From Botryotinia globosa (taxonomy: Eukaryota; Ascomycota; Leotiomycetes; Helotiales; Sclerotiniaceae), in assembly GCA_014898425.1 (NCBI GenBank), contig RCSZ01000008.1, positions 1,189,501 through 1,253,500 on the forward strand: a stretch of DNA of 64,000 bases. The letters are read 5' to 3'. The notes under the pieces were generated by a model that was given only the letters and a program-made list of their open reading frames with translations, made no database searches and was not told the origin of the DNA. Positions 56,477-64,000 of the stretch are shown here, piece after piece. The position numbers and the translations under genes were made by a program. Position 1 is the stretch's first letter. Every line of letters begins with the position of its first letter.

Positions 56477-59401
56477 TTTGAAAGATCTTGTTACCCCGCG
56501 ATGTTGAAGTTTGGAGCGGAAAGTACTCAATCCTTGATGTCAAGAATCATATAACATAAATCAAGATACTATTGATCCAGGAATTATCGTGACACGGATG
56601 AAGAACAACAAATTGAGTACATGTTAAAGATCGTGATAAGACAACTTTATGTGCCGCAGCCCCAAAATGCCAAGTCTTTTCTGGGGTAGTACTAAAGGAT
56701 CCGATGCGTCTCGGCTATTTATCTGATTGGTGAAAACTGTGATGTAATTTCTTAGACGACCAATGAGGACGGGTCCTTGGAGTAATGTAACCCAAGATCC
56801 GAACATCCTTTTTCGATGGAGACCCAATTGTATTTTCCAATCATCTATCTTTCACAGGATGATTGTGCGGTAAAAAGCAATACCAAGAAAAGACACAAGA
56901 GTTTGGATTGAACAATTATTGCCTGTCTGGTTTTGTTCAATCTACAAGTTAGCAATTCATCTTATATTGTATTTGATCTAGATACCATGAAAGTCCCCCA
57001 TGATATATCGGATAAAATTCGTGAGTAAACTTCACGTCGCAAGAGGTATCGGCAGCCCCTGTCAAAATTCAGGATTTTAAACTATAGGATCGTCTAATTT
57101 ACCCCAGATTTAGGCTCGCTTTCCATCCAGCTCTCAATCTTAGCAATCCTTCCTTGCGATATTTCCAAAGCATTTCTTGACTAATTTGGGAGAAGAGCCT
57201 GATTAATTGGCTTTAGAATCGCTGTAATTGTGTCTTGTTCACCTCTTGTTTAAGAAATCTATTGTGCCCTGAAGCGATATCGCACAAAAATCAAAATTGT
57301 TTATACGATAAAATGGTGCAAATTAAATGGTCTATAAGATGAGATAGGTCAGACCCAGGATATTATAGGATGAAAAGGAATGAAAATTGCCACCTTCGGA
57401 TTATTCCAAAATCACCGATCCCAATGGTATTCGTCATGCCTTCATACCGCAGATATCCATCTACTATTGATATGAGAGAAGTTTTTACGAGGAACCTTGG
57501 TCATGTTTTGCGGAGGCGTTCACAAGATCTCTTTCGTGGGGGCATCAAATCCGACGTCAAACTCTTTCAAAAACAAGCTAAAGGGGGTTACCTGCTGTTC
57601 TCGAGGAAAGATCAGATCGACCACGCATTTTGGTGAAGTAGTCACTACTCAGTGATGTAAACCATATCATTCACTTCTTCCCAGCTAAACTTAGGTCAAG
57701 GCTGCGCTTATTTGCTCCATTATCCACACGAACAGAATCGTGCAATTCAAAGACTTCAAGGTTGCTTTCTACTATTTGCTCTACTTAAGGCTTCGCTCAT
57801 TCTAAGCCCCATGCCCTATGAACTATTCTTGCAAACTCCCGCTAAGAAGTGCTCAATCGGATCAAATGACGGTATTCAAACTCATTATGTGGATGACCTT
57901 GCTCGGTTTGAGGGGAGGAAGAGAGAGATAAGGTATCTAATCGGCGGAAAAAGAAAGTAAAAGAAAGAATGTTGAGACGGTACTATATACCAGTGGATCA
58001 TATCAGAGTAAAATTGGGCTCCGATGGGAATTATCAGATCAAAGTAATATTCTGCACCTTACATATTAATCTCGTGCAACTTACACAGCAGATTGAGTAT
58101 TGAACTGATTCAATCATAGATAGTTCAATCTACACTGGCCTCAAGGAACCTCTTCTTCTTTTTGATCCACATTGATCAATAAAGCAACTTTTCAAGGTAA
58201 AGTATTTAGCCAGCAGCATGCAGACAACAGCTGGAAGTCTTGACAGCAGACAGAGAGCGATCAGATACTTGGTTGTGTAAAGAGGTATGATATCTCAGTG
58301 TCAAGCTTTATTTGAACGCAGTTGATTTATGTTGTATCGAAGTCGATGCATTGTAAGAGTTCTGGCGCCTGCTCACTGTATCCTGTGATGTTTTGTAACA
58401 GAATCCCTGCAAAAATGGTGTTTTTTTTATATAAATTAAAGATATTTACAAGTTCTTTAATTTGAAAGTTTTTATTTTGAATATCTGATGGTAGACAATC
58501 AATATTATAAATTATTAAAAAAAAAAATTATTTTTCATTATTTTGGTTAGAATATTAAACAAGTTTGAAATTGAAAAAAATTCATTTTTTTCTAATTTGT
58601 AATGCTTTTCCTATACAAAATAAGCAAATTTTTTTGAAAAATTTCAGAGGTTTTATATACAATAATGAATAAACTGGGGTATCAAAAGCTGAAAAATTAT
58701 ATATTTTAGCCGGAAAAGTATTACATATGTTATGAGCAGGGGCCAGAACTCTTATATGAAATAAATACGAGTGTCTATCGATTAGAAAGAGTATACAGAA
58801 GAGCAGGCTTATGTATTGGTACCAAGATTTGTAACTTTATATCATCTCAAGATTGGTCGAGACGAGAGTGTGAGACGAAAAGCAGATACGACGAAACATA
58901 TGAAATTTTGAGATTGGAGTGGTCTCAGAAGATTTGAAAATACTATGTTCCCATGAGCAAATGACTCGTGAACCTCTCGCCCAAAGCCACCTCACAATCT
59001 TTCATTACATACCTATGCCATGCACAGGTTTTCAATAGTGTTCACAACTTTGCCTACTAGAAAAATTGTCGAGAGCACAACCTTTATAAGCTCAAAATCT
59101 CATGTAGTAGGGAATAATACGACCTTAACTGAGGTTCGCGTTATCGTGGAGGGTCGAGTATTCACTCGCATAAGTGGTTGTTAATCCGATGACTTGCTTT
59201 TCCTTAAATTCACGACGGTCAGTGAGGGAAAGGAGGGGTATATTTTGGTGCCTACTATCACAGCCTTTAAATTCACCAAGTAGTTGCATTCTTCCCCCCC
59301 TCTCCTACTCTATCAGATCCCAAAATTATTTTCTTCATTTGAAGACATAGATATAGCCTTAGGTACCCACAGATGCTCGAAAAAGGTTCAAAGTCTTACT
59401 A

Positions 59402-59417
59402 TTAGGGTTAGGGTTAG
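59402..59417 (+). repeat. Interstitial telomere-like motif (TTAGGG)2.7
   Basis: TTAGGGTTAGGGTTAG matches the usual filamentous-fungal telomere repeat. It is too short to be a functional array. Confidence 0.7.
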
Positions 59418-61683
59418 ATGGCATACCATTTCGGCTAAATAGAGTATCCCGGGTCAAGTAAATTGGCGATCACTTGAGTTAAAATATGCATTAGCAAGTA
59501 TAATATACTTGCCACTTCTTGGACCAGAGAACATCAAAAAGAAACTCTGACAGATCTTGGAGCACAATCTGGCTTTTTCTCGTTGGAAAGAATAGGTAAT
59601 TGGCAGGAAACGAAAGTGGCAGTAAGAAAATGGAAGGAGATAGATCGACACCTGGTGGTACGGAGTGAAAAATTTACGGGATGAGATAAGAAAAGTGTTG
59701 ATTGCTGTGGCTCTAAATGGAATGAGAGGTTGATCACACAATGATCAATACCAAATAAAAGACAACAAAACTCCCCATCAGACAGGTAACTTTCAGATGG
59801 TACATATCTAAACACCTCAGCACTACCATGACCCTATCACTATCGACGAAAATAAGTTCTGCGCTTGCAAACCCTAAGTCTACGACTCCGAATGATTAGA
59901 TTATATACCTGAGAATGTACACTGGAGTTGCTTCTCTAGCAACTCACTGCCTCTAACTCATTGATTGTCTAGGTGTTTATATAGGTACCTATCTGTAGAT
60001 GACTGTGAGAATCATCGATTCGCTAAGAGAGACATGCAACGGGGTTATCGACTTGAATATTTACAGACATAATATGACGAACTTATCATAAAGATTGTTT
60101 TCCCCCTCTGGCCTGCAGACGGGGCTATTTACTTTCCCCGGCCAAATTCTTCCCTTTTCCCATTTCCCCAAATCAACGCCGATTCCCAACGTCCTTTCTA
60201 TAATTAAACTCACTTTCTCCCCATCGTATTATCTTCAAATGTATCCGGACAATGTTTTGACAAATTCACTACAGGTCTAGGAAATGTGATTCTGCTCGAT
60301 AGATTAGCGGTACGATTTCCTTGCATAGACAATAAAAAATAGCAAGGAGTACCGAGAATAGGAGAAAGGCGACTATTAAATTCTAATTGACAATAAAAAC
60401 AGAAGAAGATACCGACAAATTGAATGGAATTGAAACAAAGTGACAACAAACCTTTGAGTGAAAACGTCTAGCCGACAACGAATAAGACTCCGAGCCTTTC
60501 TTGTTTCTTGTTCTACTGACTGAAAAGTTTCTGAAGTGCAATTCTCGCGTGTACCATCAAGCTGGAATACATTCTATGTCCTATGTACCGTTCAATTCCT
60601 GGCGAATCCGGGAGCTTATATACATGCCAATCTTGATATTCATGATATGGCCAAACTTGTAATTCATTCATTCGCTCATGTGACCTCCCATTGCCAGGGT
60701 CTCTCTTGCTTCCCCCTATAGATAAGTCCGCATTAAGATCCCCAATCGATCTGTATCCATTTCTCATACGGGCAATCTAATACATGCAAAATTCTAATTC
60801 CAGATTCACCCCCAGAAACACGAACTATACTCTACCTATCTATCCCCATCAATATTTACCGCTAGTAAGATTACAATACCGCGGAATCAAATAAAATGTG
60901 CTACTACGATCACCATTCAAAAAACAACAACAAAAAGAAAAGAAAATGATAATACAATGAAGATCTAACAATAACAGCAATGAAAAACTCTCAAATAACT
61001 ATGAACGCAAATACTAATGCCCTTTTCATCTCCCACCTTCTCACTTTTTACATATCTTCAGATCTCTACACCACAGGGCAATCCTAATGATAACTTCACT
61101 GGCCTGTTCTTTTGAGAACCTATCACCAAGAAAGCAAGCATTGTTCTCTCTGTTTATAGATAACCATCTGCACTTGAATTTCTATGAGGACTATCAAGGG
61201 ATTCACCAAGTCTATACGACACTTCACCGCTTATTCTTCTCCTCTTCGTCGACCCTCCCGTGTAAGGTGGTAAGTGAGGGGGAGAGCGAGTTTGTATCAG
61301 ACTTTACATCGCCATGTCAATTCTGAACTTTGAGCGCATGTATTGGTTCGAGAAGGATACGGAAGACATAGCACCCACATATTCATAGGACCTAAATGTC
61401 TATATTATATTCTGTCTACAGAGCTAGCTAGGTATATATAGAAAATAGTAGGCCTTATATATGCACTGTTGAAAGAGCTAGTCTCTTTCGCATTCATCTA
61501 AAGCTCAATATAGTGGCCATTGATTTGAAGTCATTCACCTACGTTCACACAGCATGTAATAGAGAAAAACGAGAATGTGAATATGAATATAAATATAAAT
61601 ACATACACACACAAACAAAAAACCCCAACTCAACTAGTAAGAAATAAACTATTTCATTTTTACAAAATAGAGAATAAAGAAAG

Positions 61684-61737
<54 letters not shown>

Positions 61738-61738
61738 C
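61684..61738. repeat. (AC)n-(AT)n compound dinucleotide repeat
   Basis: About 13 AC units (61684-61710) pass directly into 14 TA units (61711-61738). Confidence 0.95.
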
Positions 61739-61800
61739 TAAATATATATCACAATCTCAAATCCTATTTACACTACTCAAAGAAATAAAGACTCATTCAT

Positions 61801-61836
61801 CATTTCCATTTCCATTTCCATTTCCATTTCCATTTC
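61801..61836. repeat. (CATTTC)6 microsatellite
   Basis: Six consecutive CATTTC hexamers. Confidence 0.95.
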
Positions 61837-62303
61837 TATATTTCATTCATTCAGTTCTTATATATAAGAATTTATTTATTTAAATATATATCTAGATATA
61901 TAATCTTATTATATTAATAGATCAAGTTTTCTATTTACATTTCTCATTTCTATTCTAGAGAAATGATCTCATCTCATTTCATCCAACTCTCAAACACCTC
62001 ACCTCACCACACCACACCACAAAATACAAAATACAAAACAATAAAATAGAATTTCATAAAAACCATCCGAAATCTCAAATATATCAAAAATTATACATCC
62101 ATTCACATTCAGTATAGTAATAAACTAAATATATAAACTAACTACTTACTATTTTATCACGGACATTTGAATTCTGATATTACATTATATTATATTATAT
62201 CATATTATATTAAACCCTTAAAATAATAAAAGAATATCTTTACTTTATCAAAAACACCTAATGATCTTTTATTCTATTCTAATTCATTATTTTGATTTAC
62301 AAG

Positions 62304-62345
62304 GAGATATAGATATAGATATAGATATAGATATAGATATAGATA
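62304..62345. repeat. (GATATA)7 microsatellite
   Basis: About seven consecutive GATATA hexamers without error. Confidence 0.9.
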
Positions 62346-62448
62346 ATAATTTTTTTTCTTCTTTTCTTAACTACTTTATTTAATGAGAATTAGATATAGG
62401 CGTATCGTATAGTCTTAGTATAGCTATATAGATCGAATTAATTATGAA

Positions 62449-62553
62449 TTTACTACTACTACTACTACTACTATTACTATTACTACTACTATTACTACTA
62501 CTATTACTACTACTATTACTATTCCTATTACTACTATTACTACTACTACTACT
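62449..62553. repeat. (ACT)n/(ATT)n trinucleotide repeat
   Basis: About 100 bp of ACTACTACT with interspersed ATT units. The reverse strand would encode Ser/Asn repeats, but no gene context supports coding. Confidence 0.9.
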
Positions 62554-62589
62554 ATAAATATAAATTCGGATTTCATAAATTTTCGTTAA

Positions 62590-62620
62590 TATATATCCAT
62601 ATATCCATATATCCATATAT
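62590..62620. repeat. (ATATATCC)n microsatellite
   Basis: Three to four ATATATCC-like units. Confidence 0.75.
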
Positions 62621-64000
62621 TTATATACCTATATAAACCTATCCATTCGGGATTGAGAGTATGATAGGGTGGTTATGTTATGCATGGAATGAGTAGTTGA
62701 TATCTAATACTAATATTTGATTTCAAGAAAGGAGTTTTAGGGGTTGGGTTTGAGTATGAGTTTATGGGCGAGGGTGAGGATGAGGGGAAACAAGGCGAGA
62801 GATGATAGATGAGGATGAGGATGAGGGGAGATGAATAATGAAATCAAATGACTGTGTACTTGTATTATTAAGTGTATGATGGATTTTGATAATACTAGTA
62901 ATGAATATCCGATATCACACAAGTCTCATTTGTCAAATGGCAGCTATTCTCTATGTATGTTTCTACCATTGAAGAAACATATGGAAAATCTAATTAACCT
63001 TGAGAAAAATATGATAAATGGTAGTAAAGTAAAAGTGTGCCAAAAGCATGAATCGCTGTTCCAAGAGACGGAGAAGGGGAAGAAAAAAAAAGTTACTCAT
63101 AGTATCCGGCATCACCTACCCCGAGTCAAGCCCGGCAATGAGATTTCTAGCTATGAAGTAATCCCAATCCCAATCCCCATCTCCATCATCACACAGCGAT
63201 CTACACTGATTCATTCTCAACATTCCGCAACCCGATTATCGGGAGGAATTCGTCATCTATGATTCAACATACGCAAGAGTAAAGAGCAAGCATTACAAAC
63301 TAGAATGTGGCAATCCCGATATCTAAAGACGACGAAAACCTCGATGTTAGTGTACGATTTTTTTCATGAAGATCGACTTGCCATTCTCGAACTTTCAACG
63401 TTCAACACCTACATCATAGAAAGAAAAACCGGCATGGCATAATTGATCAACATCAACACCAACACCAACACCGTTACTCCCCAAACTTCTGACGTACGCC
63501 CTCTCCACAAAGAGGTGTAAGGAAGAAAGAAAAAAAAATCTTTCTTCCTGGAATGATTCTTCCAGATTCCGAAGAAGATATGCACTGTCATGCAGCCTTG
63601 CAGTAGGGCTTACACTAGGGCACTGCTAGCCAGCATCCGGATACCCACAATTACCCTCATCAAGTTCCATAAGGCCGACACTTGACTGTTTGGCATTCGG
63701 TGAGCAGATTCCCAGTTTTTGGGGCCCCCTCGGTTGAGGAAAATCTGCAATTCTAGACCGAGTAGTTCATGTGCCATGTGGCTATTGGGCTAAGTGTCGA
63801 AACGTACCCCACCACGCGAGCCGTTTCAATCGCACAATCGATAATCTAATCGATAACCTGATTGATAAGCTGCTAGTGGTTATTCGAAAGGACAATGTAC
63901 GGACTCCGGAGTAAAGACTAAACAGGCGCTACGCACTACGTGGACAGCTTTTGTGTATGGGGAAAACAAAGCTGGGATCCGAATGGTGTGCGATATTCTC

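Larger units (their letters stand above)
56477..64000. other. Gene-poor, AT-rich terminal region
   Basis: 7.5 kb without a supported gene. It includes an AT-rich, poly-A/T block (58420-58720), a telomere-like TTAGGG motif (59402-59417), a cluster of microsatellites at 61680-62640 and scattered short open frames with no family features (for example 57370-57636 and 57712-57960, plus strand). Nothing was recognised in the final 700 bp. Confidence 0.45.

Noticed and set aside
57370..57960. Two neighbouring plus-strand open frames suggesting a two-exon gene
   Set aside because: I found no donor/acceptor pair that joins them in frame with a recognisable product.
62380..62616. A Ser/Asn-repeat open frame on the minus strand
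   Set aside because: It is the translation of an (ACT)n/(ATT)n microsatellite with no gene context.

Overview
The window is nuclear DNA of a filamentous ascomycete. Genes are broken by short introns (mostly about 48-90 nt) with GT-AG ends and CTAAC/CTGAC-like branch sites. The gene set (ILV6, ALG14, UFD2, IMA1, TAG1, mS23, a TRAPPC13 homologue) is that of Pezizomycotina. The AT-leaning composition and protein style suggest a Leotiomycete of the Botrytis/Sclerotinia kind, but that is a guess from memory and was not tested by alignment. Exon boundaries below were read by hand from splice signals, and the reading frame was checked across every junction.

Layout. 1-45 kb is the gene-bearing part. 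From left to right: a 2-hydroxyacid dehydrogenase cut by the window edge (-), a TRAPPC13-like trafficking protein (-), a small SET-domain protein (+), a KHDC4-like KH-domain RNA-binding protein with eight exons (-), the acetolactate synthase regulatory subunit ILV6 (+), a TAG1-like vacuolar membrane protein (-), an orphan protein (+), a decayed CYP52-like cytochrome P450 (-), a mitochondrial PPR protein (-), mitoribosomal protein mS23/RSM25 (+), ALG14 (-), IMA1 (+), a gene-free stretch of 5.6 kb, a SIW14-like phosphatase (+), an AIM19-like mitochondrial protein (-), an HLJ1/DNAJB12-like J-protein (+), the E4 ubiquitin ligase UFD2 (+), two small orphan proteins, a very charged helical protein (-) and a GPI-anchored aspartyl protease (-). 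From 45 to 64 kb the DNA is gene-poor, AT-rich and full of microsatellites. The only gene I can support there is a small three-exon single-pass membrane protein at 56 kb.

Organisation. Five pairs of recognisable genes are head-to-head over 295-510 bp: TRAPPC13/SET, KHDC4-like/ILV6, PPR/mS23, ALG14/IMA1 and AIM19/HLJ1. Several of these shared promoters carry exact regulatory-type motifs: a GCN4/CPC1 box before ILV6, a 12-bp palindrome between the two mitochondrial gene-expression genes, a CCG-N3-CGG inverted repeat between ALG14 and IMA1, and an ATCACGTG box between AIM19 and HLJ1. Three pairs are tail-to-tail (ILV6/TAG1, mS23/ALG14, SIW14/AIM19). Most recognisable genes are housekeeping: organelle function, ER and vacuole biology, and protein quality control.

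I did not find a secondary-metabolite cluster, an intact transposon, a CRISPR array, an rRNA or a tRNA. I found no convincing new biological system. The items most worth a second look are the disabled P450, the shared promoters, the orphan proteins and the small membrane protein.
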